This document shows, in pieces, positions 34,705 to 44,672 of a stretch of 64,000 nt of DNA (positions are counted from its first letter, which is position 1; each line of letters starts with the position of its first letter). The notes beneath the pieces are model-generated. The model saw only the letters and a program-made list of their open reading frames with translations, did not search any database and had not been told where the DNA came from. This DNA comes from Candidatus Obscuribacterales bacterium (GTDB taxonomy: Bacteria; Cyanobacteriota; Vampirovibrionia; Obscuribacterales; Obscuribacteraceae). A program made the position numbers and the translations under genes. The DNA is taken from NCBI GenBank assembly GCA_020050835.1, contig JAGVKB010000129.1:46882-110881 (forward strand), given 5' to 3'.

Positions 34705-37700
34705 CGAGCAGCGGCTGGCGGTCGAGTCGATCGACCGCAACGTTTTGGTGTCGGCTGGTGCCGGTTCTGGAAAGACGCACGTGCTCGTGGAGCGATATAT
34801 CGAAATCCTCCGGCGGCAACCGGAATTGATGGTATCGAATCTGGTGGCGGTTACCTACACGACCAAGGCCGCAAATGAGATGCGCAGTCGCTTGAAGGCC
34901 AGAATTCAAGAATTGTTTGCGGCCAGTTCGGGCGAGCAACGCACCCGTTGGATGGAATGTTTGGCGGCAGTCGATGGTGCCCGGATTGGAACAATTCACT
35001 CTCTTTGCGAGTCCGTATTGAGAGCGTTTCCGGTGGAGGCAGCGATTGACCCGCGCTTCGAGGTTTTGAGCGACCTCGAGCGTGCCGAGCTGTTGAATGA
35101 AAGCTTTGAGCTGGCGATTCACGAAGTAGTGCCAGATCAATCAGAACCTTATGAGCTGTTGCTCTCATTTCCGGTTGAACAGATCAGAACCTGGGTGAAC
35201 GCCTTCATCGGCTCAATTTTGCAATTTCATGAAGCTGAGGAAAGACTGGTCGGTCTTACGGACGACCAACTTGAGGCTCATTGCAGACAGTTGATGGACC
35301 TTCAGTATCGCCGAGTGCTGGATACAATTCGAAGCGACATGCGCTTGCCAGGGTTGTTTGCTTATCTTGAAGACCATCCGATGCCGCAAGCCGAGAAGTT
35401 GGACGGATACCGGCGGTCGGTGCTGTCCCTGTCGCTACCGCTTAGGAATGCCGGTCCGGCGAAAGCCGGGTTGGACGACCGAGCGCAGCTGCGACGAAAT
35501 GTACTTGATCTGTTTGAAGTCTGCGATTTGAAAGTTGGAGTGGCCGGTGGTAACAGCGAGCAGGCCAAGGAGCTGCGGGCTGTAATCCGAACTCTAAAGG
35601 AGCTGATCCAGGAAGAGATGCAATCTGTTCCCGGTGATGTAGGTGAAGTCGATCTCCTGTCATTCAGGCTCTTGCGAGGCTTGCTGACTTTGGCCAAGTC
35701 CGTTTTGAGCAGATACCAGGAAGCAAAACAGGCCGGCATGAGACTGGATTTCAATGACTTGATCTGGGCTGCGTTTCAAGTGCTGGTGAAAGACGGTTCG
35801 CAAGCGCGAAAGTTCTTTAACGAAAGCATAGCCGCTGTTTTAGTCGATGAGTTTCAAGACACGAACAGACTGCAAGCGAAGCTCATCTCTTTGCTGTCCG
35901 GCGAGCGAACCAGGCTGTTCTTGATCGGGGACGACAAACAGTCGATTTATAAGTTTCAGGGGGCCGATGTCTCTATTTTTAACGAATGGCGCGGATTGTT
36001 GGGTGGTGGGGACGTTGCCGACCGGCCGGTCCGCTTTTCAGGCGGAGGGTTGCTGATCAACTTGAGCAAGTCGTTTCGGAGCCATCCGGCTCTGGTCGGC
36101 TTCGTAAACTCCGTCTTCGAAAGGCTGTTTCAAGAGGCAAGCGCTGATGCAACAGCGCCCATTCCTTATAAAGCGCGCTTTCAACCGCTGGCGCCGCACC
36201 GGCAGGACTCGTCGAACAATGAGCGAGTGGAGCTCGTTTTGTTTGATGCGCACGACGAGGCGGGAGAGAGGCAATCGGACGAAGCAAAGCGAGTCGAGGC
36301 GCAAACGGTTGCTGCCTGGATCGCTGAGAAGGTCCTGCGCGGAGACAGCATCTTCGATAAAGCAAGCGGCGAGGAAAGACCGATCAAATTCGGTAACTTC
36401 GCGGTTTTGGTGCAGCACAATCGGGAGTTTAGAACGCTTGAAGATGCTTTGTCCGCAGTGGGTATTCCATTCGTCACCCTGGCTGCCAGTGGTTTCCTAA
36501 AGCGGCAAGAGATCTACGATCTTGAAAGCGTGCTGCGTTTCCTCTGGAGCCCGGCAGACAGCCATGCCCTGATCGGAGCTTTGAGATCTCCGATGTTCGG
36601 CATCGGTGACGATCTCCTCCACAGTCTGAAATTCGAGTACGGCGGCGCACTCTGGTCTGCGGTCAAGCTGGCCAGCCGTGAGAATCCCGGCGGTAGTCCT
36701 GAGCTGGAGCGTGCAGCTAGAATCTTATCGACTCTGCTGGAGCTGTCTGCGTCGGCGCCGCTGTCCGAGCTAGTGCGGCGCATAATTACCAGCACTAATT
36801 ACGATATCGTGTTGATGGCGGTGCCTGGTGGTAAGCAGCGGTCTAGAAATTTGTGGAAGTTGGCGTCGCTTGCCGGCGAATACAGCCAGCTTTCAATCAA
36901 AGAGTTTGTCTCGGTGCTCGATGATATGCGCGAGCTCAACGTTAAACAGTCGAACGCGCCTCTCGATGCCGGAGATTCAGTCAAGTTGATGACGATTCAT
37001 GGATCGAAGGGTCTAGAGTTTCCAGCTGTCGCTCTGCCGTTTCTTGCCGCCGACATCTTTGGTAAGCCGAGAAAGGTGCTGTTTCACCGGGAATATGGTG
37101 TTGCGTTCGACATCACCCGTGATGTGAAAGATCAGAAGCCGGCATTGTATCTGGCGTCCCGCTGGTTGGAGCAGGATATGGAGAAGGCAGAACGCAAGCG
37201 ATTGCTCTATGTCGCGATGACTAGACCGAGAGATTATCTGGCAATGTTCATGGAGATCGGGGCGCCGAACAAGGAATCATTCCGGAAATGGCTCTCGGCC
37301 GTCCTGGCGATTGACGTAGATAATCACACTACCGAAGATGGTTTGCTCCAATTGCGTGGTAGCGGTGGTTTGACGAGCTATCGAGTGCGGAGTATGGTGC
37401 GGCCAGAGATTGTTGATTGCTGTGCTGAGCTTAGACGCAAGCTGTCCGACAGGGCTGAGCAAGAGGCACGGAATCAAAGGGATGAGCCTGGTGGCGCAGC
37501 TGGCGAGTCTCTCGATATGGTGGCACCGCTGGTGCTCGAGGCGGTCGACGTTAAGTCGTCTTGGCAGGAGCTGCTGAGAGTCACTCCTGCGAAGTCGGAT
37601 GAGGGATTGGAGCCGACCATCGCCGGCACCTTCTTTCATGAAGCGATGCAACATTACTCCCGGCAGCTGGAGCCGTTGTCAAACGCAACGCTGGTCGAGC

Positions 37701-38101
37701 TGGCTGGCGGCCATGGCATTGGAATCGTGCACGCTGGCCGCTTGCAACAGTTGCTTAAGGACGGACAGGAGCTACTCGACAGATTCCGGGACAGCGAACT
37801 GTTTTCACTAATGTTGACGGCTCGCAAGCGAATTCATGAAGCGCCGTATACGCTTGCTGACAGCTCTGGTAATGTCACCGTTGGCCGGCCGGACCTTCTG
37901 CTGCAATCTCACAGCGGTGAATGGTACGTGATTGACTACAAGACGGATCATTTCAAAATTGAAGAGATTGATTCTCAGGTAAGGCGGCATCGCGAACAAC
38001 TAGCCAATTATGTCGAACATATAGAGCGTTTGACTGGAGTGAGAGCAAAGCCGGCGCTTTACTTCGCCCAGCACGGATTGTTGAAAGAGATAAGCTCGTA
38101 G
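34688..38101 (+). CDS. addA: AddA-type UvrD-like helicase-nuclease subunit
   Basis: Motor and nuclease subunit of AddAB. Walker A AGAGSGKT is at residues 23-30, then VDEFQDTN, IGDDKQSIYKFQGAD, TIHGSKGLEFPAVALPF and LLYVAMTRPRDYL. A C-terminal nuclease domain has VGRPDLL and YVIDYKTDHF. The GTG at 34688 is preceded by AGGGGAG with seven bases spacing and begins the protein just before the Q motif (LTDEQRLAV). Longer starts at 34580 or 34640 lie deep inside addB. It is 1137 residues and converges with the glycosyltransferase gene 11 bases away. Confidence 0.93.
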   Translation: MTGLTDEQRLAVESIDRNVLVSAGAGSGKTHVLVERYIEILRRQPELMVSNLVAVTYTTKAANEMRSRLKARIQELFAASSGEQRTRWMECLAAVDGARIGTIHSLCESVLRAFPVEAAIDPRFEVLSDLERAELLNESFELAIHEVVPDQSEPYELLLSFPVEQIRTWVNAFIGSILQFHEAEERLVGLTDDQLEAHCRQLMDLQYRRVLDTIRSDMRLPGLFAYLEDHPMPQAEKLDGYRRSVLSLSLPLRNAGPAKAGLDDRAQLRRNVLDLFEVCDLKVGVAGGNSEQAKELRAVIRTLKELIQEEMQSVPGDVGEVDLLSFRLLRGLLTLAKSVLSRYQEAKQAGMRLDFNDLIWAAFQVLVKDGSQARKFFNESIAAVLVDEFQDTNRLQAKLISLLSGERTRLFLIGDDKQSIYKFQGADVSIFNEWRGLLGGGDVADRPVRFSGGGLLINLSKSFRSHPALVGFVNSVFERLFQEASADATAPIPYKARFQPLAPHRQDSSNNERVELVLFDAHDEAGERQSDEAKRVEAQTVAAWIAEKVLRGDSIFDKASGEERPIKFGNFAVLVQHNREFRTLEDALSAVGIPFVTLAASGFLKRQEIYDLESVLRFLWSPADSHALIGALRSPMFGIGDDLLHSLKFEYGGALWSAVKLASRENPGGSPELERAARILSTLLELSASAPLSELVRRIITSTNYDIVLMAVPGGKQRSRNLWKLASLAGEYSQLSIKEFVSVLDDMRELNVKQSNAPLDAGDSVKLMTIHGSKGLEFPAVALPFLAADIFGKPRKVLFHREYGVAFDITRDVKDQKPALYLASRWLEQDMEKAERKRLLYVAMTRPRDYLAMFMEIGAPNKESFRKWLSAVLAIDVDNHTTEDGLLQLRGSGGLTSYRVRSMVRPEIVDCCAELRRKLSDRAEQEARNQRDEPGGAAGESLDMVAPLVLEAVDVKSSWQELLRVTPAKSDEGLEPTIAGTFFHEAMQHYSRQLEPLSNATLVELAGGHGIGIVHAGRLQQLLKDGQELLDRFRDSELFSLMLTARKRIHEAPYTLADSSGNVTVGRPDLLLQSHSGEWYVIDYKTDHFKIEEIDSQVRRHREQLANYVEHIERLTGVRAKPALYFAQHGLLKEISS

Positions 38102-38112
38102 CGGCCAGCCGG

Positions 38113-40551
38113 TTAAAATACTCTGACGACGTGCTTGCGAAAGTCGGGACAAGGAATGACTTGCGTATCTGAACGGATTTCGGTGCTGGCGCGCACTTGG
38201 CTCGGCTGAGTACCTGAATCTTCGGTACGATATCCCAGTGCAATGAGAATGTGATATTGACCGGTTTGTAAGCCAAATGCCGGTGAAAGATCTTTCTGGA
38301 ATCTGTTGCTTGCAGCTGTGAGAGAGCTTTGTGAGCGTGAGGCATCGACCGTTCTCAGGTCGATCAATCTCACGTCTAAGTTGTTGGCGGAGCCCAACAG
38401 TCTGGTAGCGCTTTGCTGTGTCAGGGAAGGGATCTTCATTCTGTTTTGATCAGGTTGATAGCTGCCGTAAACTGTCAAACATGCACCGGAAGCTGCCTCA
38501 ATCGTGACGGTGTTTGGTCCGGCCAAATTCAGTTGACTTAAGGGAATTGGCAGTGCTCTCCAATGGCGAAATCTCTCGATCGGTTGTCTCAAAAGGCTGG
38601 AGTAGATTTGAAAACCGCCCAGCTCGTTTTGATTGCCGGTATAGGCATAAAGCGGTTTCGGTCTTTCCCACAAGCGCCTTCCATTGATTGATGCGACGGC
38701 TTGATCGCTGTTGGAGTCGCCGTCGAAGATCAATAGTGCCCAATCGGGATTGTGGCCGGGGCTGCCCTTCAAGACGATCTTGCGGTCAGCGTGCGAGCCG
38801 TTTGCCAGCGCGCACGGCCATTCGGTAATGACGGAGTCTGTGGTGGCGTTCGCCAGAATTACAGCTGCAGCGAACAGTGCGAAGCCGCAGATGGCTAAGA
38901 TGCCGGCCGGTGAGATTCCAGCGTGACCGAGCCGCGCTCTGACTACCCAACAGACAGCGGCTGAAGCAGTCAAAGTAAAGGTCGTCTTGACTAAGCCATC
39001 GATCAATCTGGCTGGCTGTACTGTCGCTCCCCAAGCCGATAGAAGGGGAACCAGATCGACGTTGAGCAATGGCAAGAATAGCAAGCAGGTAGTTGCAAGA
39101 GCGGTGGTAGTGCACAAGGTGGGACGCGAACTTTTGACAGCGGTGACTGCGAAACTGGCAAAAATGACCAGGAAGGGCATGGCTGTGAAGCCGTATCGTA
39201 GGTTTGCTACGACCAACAGGTAGACAAGGTGACCGCCGATCAACAATAGGCTGGCGTAGCCTATGAAGTTCGTTGCCAGGCTCGTGAGGAGCGGAGAATC
39301 ATCTGCACGGTCAAGCAGTCTTGGCGTTGGGTAGGCAAGACTGCTTTTCGTCCGGTGCTGCTGAGCGCTCTTGCCGCCATTGCTGGACAGGAAGAGCGTG
39401 ATGCCGCAAATGCCGAAGAACAGCAATACCCTGTGCCACCATTGTTGAATGGAAATCGTCATCGCCAGACACTTTTGTCTGTAGTCGTTCCAGGGATCGC
39501 TCCAGAGCCGGGGTATCTTTCTCAAAGTTAGATTCAACGACTGACCGGGATAGGATTTGATGATGCCGAGCGCTGTGGCGAAAGCATCATCGTTGTGGGG
39601 AAACATCGACACGAAAGGAGCTTCGAGCAAGCAGCCCCAACCGTCAGTTTCCGGATCGAGTCCGGTGACAACATTCAAAGTGGGCATGCGCTGGTTGGAG
39701 AAGGAGATACTTCCGGTAGTTACTTTCGTGAATGCGGCCCAGGGAAGGACGGTCAAAAGAGCGGCTACAACCAGACAGACAATGAAAACAGGGCGTCCAC
39801 GGCGCAAAAGGCAGAGAGCAGCCAAATTGACCAGATAGATGGTTGCGGCCAATGCCGGCTTGGTCAACATGACGCTGCCGGTGAGAACGCCTGTGACTAA
39901 GGCGGCAGTGGCAACTAACGCCGGGCGCCCGCGCTGCTGCCGAAAGGGAAGGAGACTCAGCACAGTGACGATCGATAGCGTAACTGCTGTGGTAAGAGTT
40001 TCGGAGAGAAATTTACCTGCACCAACCAGCGCTGGCGGATAAAGGGCCCAGATTACTCCAGCTGTCAGACCGGCTGTGCCGCTGGTGCAGAGTCGCCGAG
40101 AAAGCAAGCAGACCAGTGCTGCACTGATTGCATGAAGGACTGCTTGCAGAACAATCAGCGGTCGAGCATCCATCAGTGCGGACGTCTTGTTGAGCAGAAG
40201 ACAAACAGCTGCTCCCAGTGACGGCAAGATTGGACCATCGCAAAGAAGCAGCTCCTTCATTTCCCAGCAAGACATTGAAAGGGCAGCCGGACTGAAATCG
40301 CGGCAAAGTGCCCGGAAGACTTCAGCGAGCTTTTGGCTGGATTGCAAGTAATGACCGGAGTCGAACAGCCAAACTGATTCCAGCGAGGACTTGGAAAGAT
40401 TTTGGCAAAGACAGGCAATAAGCGCAATCGCAAAGCAGATCAGCGGTGAGACGAGCGAGTGTGGTCGCAGCAACGCTGGCGATCGCCTGGCTTTCGCAAC
40501 CGCTTCGGATTGCTGTACACGGGAGGTTGCAGGAGCTGGCCCTGGTGGCAT
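38113..40551 (-). CDS. GT-C-type membrane glycosyltransferase (GT39/ArnT-like)
   Basis: Large integral membrane protein of 812 residues with about 12 hydrophobic helices, followed by a soluble beta-rich C-terminal region of roughly 230 residues. The first periplasmic loop has WLFDSGHYLQSSQKL, placed as the acidic catalytic loop of GT-C enzymes. These use polyprenyl-phosphate sugars to modify lipids, proteins or polymers outside the membrane. GGGAGG precedes the ATG. It is the last gene of a minus-strand unit with the MBOAT gene 33 bases upstream. Acceptor unknown. Confidence 0.7.
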   Translation of the reverse strand: MPPGPAPATSRVQQSEAVAKARRSPALLRPHSLVSPLICFAIALIACLCQNLSKSSLESVWLFDSGHYLQSSQKLAEVFRALCRDFSPAALSMSCWEMKELLLCDGPILPSLGAAVCLLLNKTSALMDARPLIVLQAVLHAISAALVCLLSRRLCTSGTAGLTAGVIWALYPPALVGAGKFLSETLTTAVTLSIVTVLSLLPFRQQRGRPALVATAALVTGVLTGSVMLTKPALAATIYLVNLAALCLLRRGRPVFIVCLVVAALLTVLPWAAFTKVTTGSISFSNQRMPTLNVVTGLDPETDGWGCLLEAPFVSMFPHNDDAFATALGIIKSYPGQSLNLTLRKIPRLWSDPWNDYRQKCLAMTISIQQWWHRVLLFFGICGITLFLSSNGGKSAQQHRTKSSLAYPTPRLLDRADDSPLLTSLATNFIGYASLLLIGGHLVYLLVVANLRYGFTAMPFLVIFASFAVTAVKSSRPTLCTTTALATTCLLFLPLLNVDLVPLLSAWGATVQPARLIDGLVKTTFTLTASAAVCWVVRARLGHAGISPAGILAICGFALFAAAVILANATTDSVITEWPCALANGSHADRKIVLKGSPGHNPDWALLIFDGDSNSDQAVASINGRRLWERPKPLYAYTGNQNELGGFQIYSSLLRQPIERFRHWRALPIPLSQLNLAGPNTVTIEAASGACLTVYGSYQPDQNRMKIPSLTQQSATRLLGSANNLDVRLIDLRTVDASRSQSSLTAASNRFQKDLSPAFGLQTGQYHILIALGYRTEDSGTQPSQVRASTEIRSDTQVIPCPDFRKHVVRVF

Positions 40552-40584
40552 AAAGCTTACCTTCCTCCCCCGGTTTCGGCATAA

Positions 40585-42114
40585 TCAGCCGAGAAAGCTG
40601 TGATTTGGAGTAGGGCAGTCTGATGGAAAGTGCCGATTGTTACGTACAAGCGATTGCTCCGGTTGGAATTGGAAGTAAATGAAGCGCGGCGATTGATCGG
40701 GCGAAAATACGATGATCAAGCAGAGCAATGCCAGGCAGTAGATCGCTCTGAGCAGCTTGGGTGTGCGAGCGAGCAGATTGCGATTGGCGAGCCAAGCACA
40801 GACGAGATGTGCGCCGGCCAAGACAGGCAACAAAATGAAAATGGCTGGATAAATCAGCGGATAGTTAATGGCTGGCAACGTCAAGTTCAGACCAGCTGTG
40901 CCCTTTGAGAATGCGTCGAGGAAGAGCATCTTTTCCAGGATGACAGCACCCGATTGCGCTGTTTCGGCACGGAAGAGCACCCAGCCGACGCAGATGGCGT
41001 GAAAGGTAAGCAAAGTTGCGAAACAGCGACCGGACACACTCTTCAATAAAGCTTGAATGAAGTGGGCACCGGCAGTCAGGCGGACCCATTCACGATGTAG
41101 CACTAACAGCAGCCCGTGATAGATTCCCCAGAGCAAGAAATGCAGAGCGGCACCGTGCCACAGACCACCCAGAGTCATGGTCAGGAAGAGATTTCTGTAC
41201 TGCTTGAGCCTGGAACCGCGAGATCCACCCAGCGGTATGAACAGGTAGTCTCTCAACCAGGTCGAAAGTGAAATGTGCCAGCGATGCCAGAAATCTGCGA
41301 CGCTTCCGGCTAGATACGGAAGATGGAAATTGATCGGCACTTTGTAGCCAAACAGCTGGGCAGAACCGCGGGCGATGTCCGTGTATCCCGAAAAGTCAAA
41401 GTAAATCTGAAAGGCGAAAGCGTATGTGAACAACCAGAGGTCGGCCCCGGAAAACAGCTCAGGATGAGAAAAACCACCCTGCACGAACAATGAGAGATTG
41501 TCTGCGATCAGTACTTTCTTGAAAAGTCCGGTCAGAATCAGAGTCGCTCCGGCGTCAAAATGATCGATGCAAAACTTAGCCGGTTTCAGAAACTGTGGTA
41601 CGAAGTCTTGAAACCGCTTGATCGGCCCGGCAATCTGGGTCGGAAAGAAGCTGGCGAAGAGTGCGAAGCCGGGGAAGGACTTGACTGGCTCGCTGCCGCG
41701 ATAGATGTCCATCACGTAATGGATGAACTCAAAGACAAAAAAGGAGATCCCTAGAGGCAAGATGATGTCGAAAGGGACCTTGGGCAGGATAATCCCGGCC
41801 GGCTTCAAAAGCAGCGAAAGCATGTCATCGAAGAAATAGGCATACTTGAAGAACGCCAACGTCGAAAGATTTCCTACGATTGCTAGCGTCAGCCAACTTT
41901 TCTTATTGTCGGTCGAGCGGTGAATCAATAAGCCGGCGTAGTAGTTGAAGACAGTGAGTCCGAAAATGAGCACTATGTATGCCGGTCGCCAGCTCATATA
42001 AAAGATGTAGCTGGCCAACAGCAGGATGCCGACGCGATAACGCTGGGGGCTGAGCCAGAAGAGCATGACGACTATCGGCAGGAATAGCGCGTACTTGAGC
42101 GAGTTGAATAGCAT
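40585..42114 (-). CDS. MBOAT family O-acyltransferase (AlgI/DltB-like)
   Basis: Membrane-bound O-acyltransferase of 509 residues that transfers an acyl group, usually acetyl or D-alanyl, across the membrane to a surface polymer. The conserved catalytic histidine H320 lies in GGLWHGAALHFLLWG, and the AlgI-like FWHRWHISLSTWLRDY and QIYFDFSGYTDIARG motifs are present. It is flanked by a small membrane protein gene upstream and a GT-C glycosyltransferase downstream on the same strand, suggesting joint modification of a glycan. No AlgJ/AlgX or DltD-like partner is nearby. Confidence 0.9.
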   Translation of the reverse strand: MLFNSLKYALFLPIVVMLFWLSPQRYRVGILLLASYIFYMSWRPAYIVLIFGLTVFNYYAGLLIHRSTDNKKSWLTLAIVGNLSTLAFFKYAYFFDDMLSLLLKPAGIILPKVPFDIILPLGISFFVFEFIHYVMDIYRGSEPVKSFPGFALFASFFPTQIAGPIKRFQDFVPQFLKPAKFCIDHFDAGATLILTGLFKKVLIADNLSLFVQGGFSHPELFSGADLWLFTYAFAFQIYFDFSGYTDIARGSAQLFGYKVPINFHLPYLAGSVADFWHRWHISLSTWLRDYLFIPLGGSRGSRLKQYRNLFLTMTLGGLWHGAALHFLLWGIYHGLLLVLHREWVRLTAGAHFIQALLKSVSGRCFATLLTFHAICVGWVLFRAETAQSGAVILEKMLFLDAFSKGTAGLNLTLPAINYPLIYPAIFILLPVLAGAHLVCAWLANRNLLARTPKLLRAIYCLALLCLIIVFSPDQSPRFIYFQFQPEQSLVRNNRHFPSDCPTPNHSFLG

Positions 42115-42228
42115 TACAGGCGCACGTCTTCAGTAGCCCGGACAAGGAAGCGGTCGGGTTATCAACAGGATTCGTTCATGATACCGATCCAAGATCTGAA
42201 AAGTCCATAGGGACTAATTTGGAGGCAT

Positions 42229-42639
42229 TTAATGTTGTTCGTTATCGCCGGCTTCTTTAGCCTTGTCTGATTGTCCCGACTCCCGCTCTTGCGACGGCTT
42301 ACTCCCCGGCGTCGTCTCGCGGGGAACATTAAGCTGCCTTCCGTGCCAGTGTCGATGCCGAATACTTTCCAGCTCGACGTCGGTTGGCTCAAGTATCTCC
42401 ATGGACTCCAGTTGATAGAGCACTGATCGATGATCTTTCAAAAGGACGTCATGCGGCAGACTGGCAAACTCTCCGATGTTTACCAAGGTGTCATGAAAGG
42501 AAAGCTCATCCTTCCAGACGACCATTGGTGCTCGGCCGCCACCATAGTAGACTCTGGTCAAAGCGACTAACACAATCAGAATAGCCAGGAGCGCCAGCTC
42601 GCTAAAACTCGGTTTGTAAGGCTGTTTATCGCCGGCCAT
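42229..42639 (-). CDS. small single-pass membrane protein
   Basis: A 136-residue protein with one N-terminal transmembrane helix (ELALLAILIVLVALTRVYY) and a soluble outward region. The first half has a conserved-looking domain (VVWKDELSFHDTLVNIGEFA) and the tail is charged and low-complexity. I do not recognise the family. It is the first gene of the MBOAT-glycosyltransferase unit, 114 bases upstream of the MBOAT gene, and may be its accessory subunit. Confidence 0.6.
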   Translation of the reverse strand: MAGDKQPYKPSFSELALLAILIVLVALTRVYYGGGRAPMVVWKDELSFHDTLVNIGEFASLPHDVLLKDHRSVLYQLESMEILEPTDVELESIRHRHWHGRQLNVPRETTPGSKPSQERESGQSDKAKEAGDNEQH

Positions 42640-42737
42640 CGGACTTCCTTCCTTTACGCATCGATAACAATTGTAAGCTCTTCGCGCTCTTGTAGTTCAG
42701 CGCTTTCAAAAAAGTTGGAAGAAGAATGACAAATTAA

Positions 42738-42762
42738 ACGGGCGGCACTCAGGGCCGCCCGT
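42738..42762 (-). terminator. rho-independent terminator of the thioredoxin-fold gene
   Basis: On the minus strand a perfect 9-bp GC-rich stem (ACGGGCGGC with GCCGCCCGT, 7-base loop) is followed by TTTAATTTGTC. It lies 29 bases after the stop codon of the gene at 42792-43121 and separates it from the membrane operon. Confidence 0.75.
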
Positions 42763-42791
42763 GACGGGAGTATTAGTGGTGGTGGAAAGAC

Positions 42792-43121
42792 CTAGGAGCC
42801 TGCCAGTGGAGCTTCTGTGAGATCTTTCCAGCGACGATGAAGAATATCTCGCAGGGCATCGATGCAAGGCAGAGCAGAGAGTCCCTGACTACCGTGATAT
42901 ACCCGGCAGATCTCCCCTTGGGGCTCAACCGGCATCGCTTCGAATTCATCGCCGTCAATGCGCACGGTTGGAGTGGCAGAAAAAGGAGCGATATGGTCGG
43001 AGGCCGTTTCGATCATGTGGACTGGAATCGGCAATCGTTCCTCGGCGATTACCGTTTCGAGCTTATCCAAGAGCTTCTTGTAAGAATTGCACCCGGGGGT
43101 GTAAATAAGTTCAACCCGCAT
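42792..43121 (-). CDS. thioredoxin-fold protein (DF family type)
   Basis: A 109-residue protein with a thioredoxin-like pattern: a beta strand then TPGCNSYKKLLDKLETVI, in which the usual CxxC is reduced to one cysteine, and a cis-proline segment SATPTVRIDG. It resembles the small DF-family (seleno)proteins, but no selenocysteine codon is present. GGGAGG lies 10 bases before the ATG. Substrate unknown; redox or thiol transfer is inferred from the fold. Confidence 0.65.
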   Translation of the reverse strand: MRVELIYTPGCNSYKKLLDKLETVIAEERLPIPVHMIETASDHIAPFSATPTVRIDGDEFEAMPVEPQGEICRVYHGSQGLSALPCIDALRDILHRRWKDLTEAPLAGS

Positions 43122-43358
43122 ACTTTTGGGACCTCCCTTCTATCGTATTTATGTCAACAATAGGATTCCTGGGACGCTCCGGTTCCGAACTCGCAGGGAG
43201 TCAAAACTGAAATATAAACAAAAGGTTAAGCGCACCTTGAGTGAAGTATAAGGGTAATCTCACAGATACCAACATTGAATGTGCGAAAGCGTGGTTAATC
43301 TGTGTTAATCTTGTCAACTTCGAGGCGCGCCAAGATTGTCTGTACGGGAGGAAAGAGC

Positions 43359-44567
43359 TTGTATTCGGAAGTAGTGAAAGCCGAAGGGCACCTGATCGAC
43401 TCTCAAATCATGACCGGAATTTTTGACACGGTAATCGCCTGTGAAGCGACTTACGAGGTCCTCGAGTTTCACATAGGCCGAACGAATGACGATGTTTCGC
43501 GGTTGAAGCTTAAGGTTATTGCTAATACGAAAGAGCGGCTGGATCAGACGCTCGGGGACTTGATGTCCTTTGGCTGTTACAGGCTCGAAGATAGTGACGT
43601 CTTTCTGCGCGAAGCTGAAGCTGATTGTTGCGTTCCTGAAGATTTCTATTCCACGACAAACCAGCGCACCGAGATATTGCACCAGGGACGCTGGCTTACC
43701 GTTGACGATCAACGCATGGATGCTGTGATCTGTCTGTCCGGGGGAGCGGCCGTTTGCCGGAAGCTGCGCGACATTCGCAAGGGCGATCTGGTGGTCTGTG
43801 GAAAGCCGGGAATAAAGGTGATTCCTGAATTTAAAGAGCGCGATCGGATGGGATTTGCCTTCATGTCCAACGAGATCTCGTCGGAAAGGCGCGTCGAAAC
43901 ATCGGTCAAGAAAATCGCCGAGCTAATGAGGCGAGTGAGGGAAGACGGCGGCAAGATTGTTTTCGTGGCTGGCCCGGTGGTGATTCACACCGGTGGAGTT
44001 GATTTCCTCTGCAAGCTGATCAGGGCTGGTTACGTCAATGTTTTGCTGTCCGGAAATGCGTTGGCGGTGCACGATATCGAAAATGCCCTGTTCGGCACAT
44101 CGCTTGGCGTCGACCTCGAGCGTGGCCTGCCGATTTACGAGGGACATAAGAATCACATGCGGGCGATCAATACGATCAATCGCGCTGGTGGCATCAGCCA
44201 GGCGGTCGAGTCGGGAATAATCAAAGCTGGCGTGATGTACGAGTGCGTTCAGCACAGGGTTCCCTTTGTGCTCGCCGGTTCGATCCGAGACGATGGACCC
44301 TTGCCCGAGACGATGATGGATCTGGTGGTGGCCCAGAATGAATATGCCAAACAACTGAAAGGGGCAAGCTTGGTGATCTGTCTTTCCTCGATGCTTCACA
44401 GCATCGGTGTTGGCAACATGCTGCCGGCATGGGTGCGAACCGTTTGCGTGGACATCAATCCGGCTGTGGTAACCAAGCTCTCTGACCGCGGCTCCTCCCA
44501 TGCGGTCGGGGTAGTGACTGACGTCGGGCTGTTTCTAGACCTGCTGTCGCGAAACTTAGTTGGTTGA
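43359..44567 (+). CDS. TIGR00300-family protein (archaeal-type ornithine cyclodeaminase / LOR-SDH domain)
   Basis: Stand-alone protein of 402 residues matching the LOR/SDH conserved domain found in archaeal-type ornithine cyclodeaminase and in the C-terminal half of cyanobacterial AgrE/ArgZ. Recognisable blocks are AEGHLIDSQIM, FVAGPVVIHTGG, NVLLSGNALAVHDIE, LAGSIRDDGPLPE and VCVDINPAVVTKL. The likely reaction is NAD-dependent conversion of ornithine to proline. The N-terminal arginine dihydrolase domain of AgrE is absent. I start at TTG 43359, eight bases after GGGAGG; an ATG at 43302 lacks one. A proline-iminopeptidase-like gene follows at 105 bases. Confidence 0.8.
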   Translation: MYSEVVKAEGHLIDSQIMTGIFDTVIACEATYEVLEFHIGRTNDDVSRLKLKVIANTKERLDQTLGDLMSFGCYRLEDSDVFLREAEADCCVPEDFYSTTNQRTEILHQGRWLTVDDQRMDAVICLSGGAAVCRKLRDIRKGDLVVCGKPGIKVIPEFKERDRMGFAFMSNEISSERRVETSVKKIAELMRRVREDGGKIVFVAGPVVIHTGGVDFLCKLIRAGYVNVLLSGNALAVHDIENALFGTSLGVDLERGLPIYEGHKNHMRAINTINRAGGISQAVESGIIKAGVMYECVQHRVPFVLAGSIRDDGPLPETMMDLVVAQNEYAKQLKGASLVICLSSMLHSIGVGNMLPAWVRTVCVDINPAVVTKLSDRGSSHAVGVVTDVGLFLDLLSRNLVG

Positions 44568-44672
44568 TGTTTGTATGGGGAGCGACCGGGGGCATTCTCG
44601 AAGGCGTTATCTCATGCCTGAAAGTCGTAATTCCAGTTGCGAAGTAAGCTTGAAGCTGCAAGGAGACAAATC

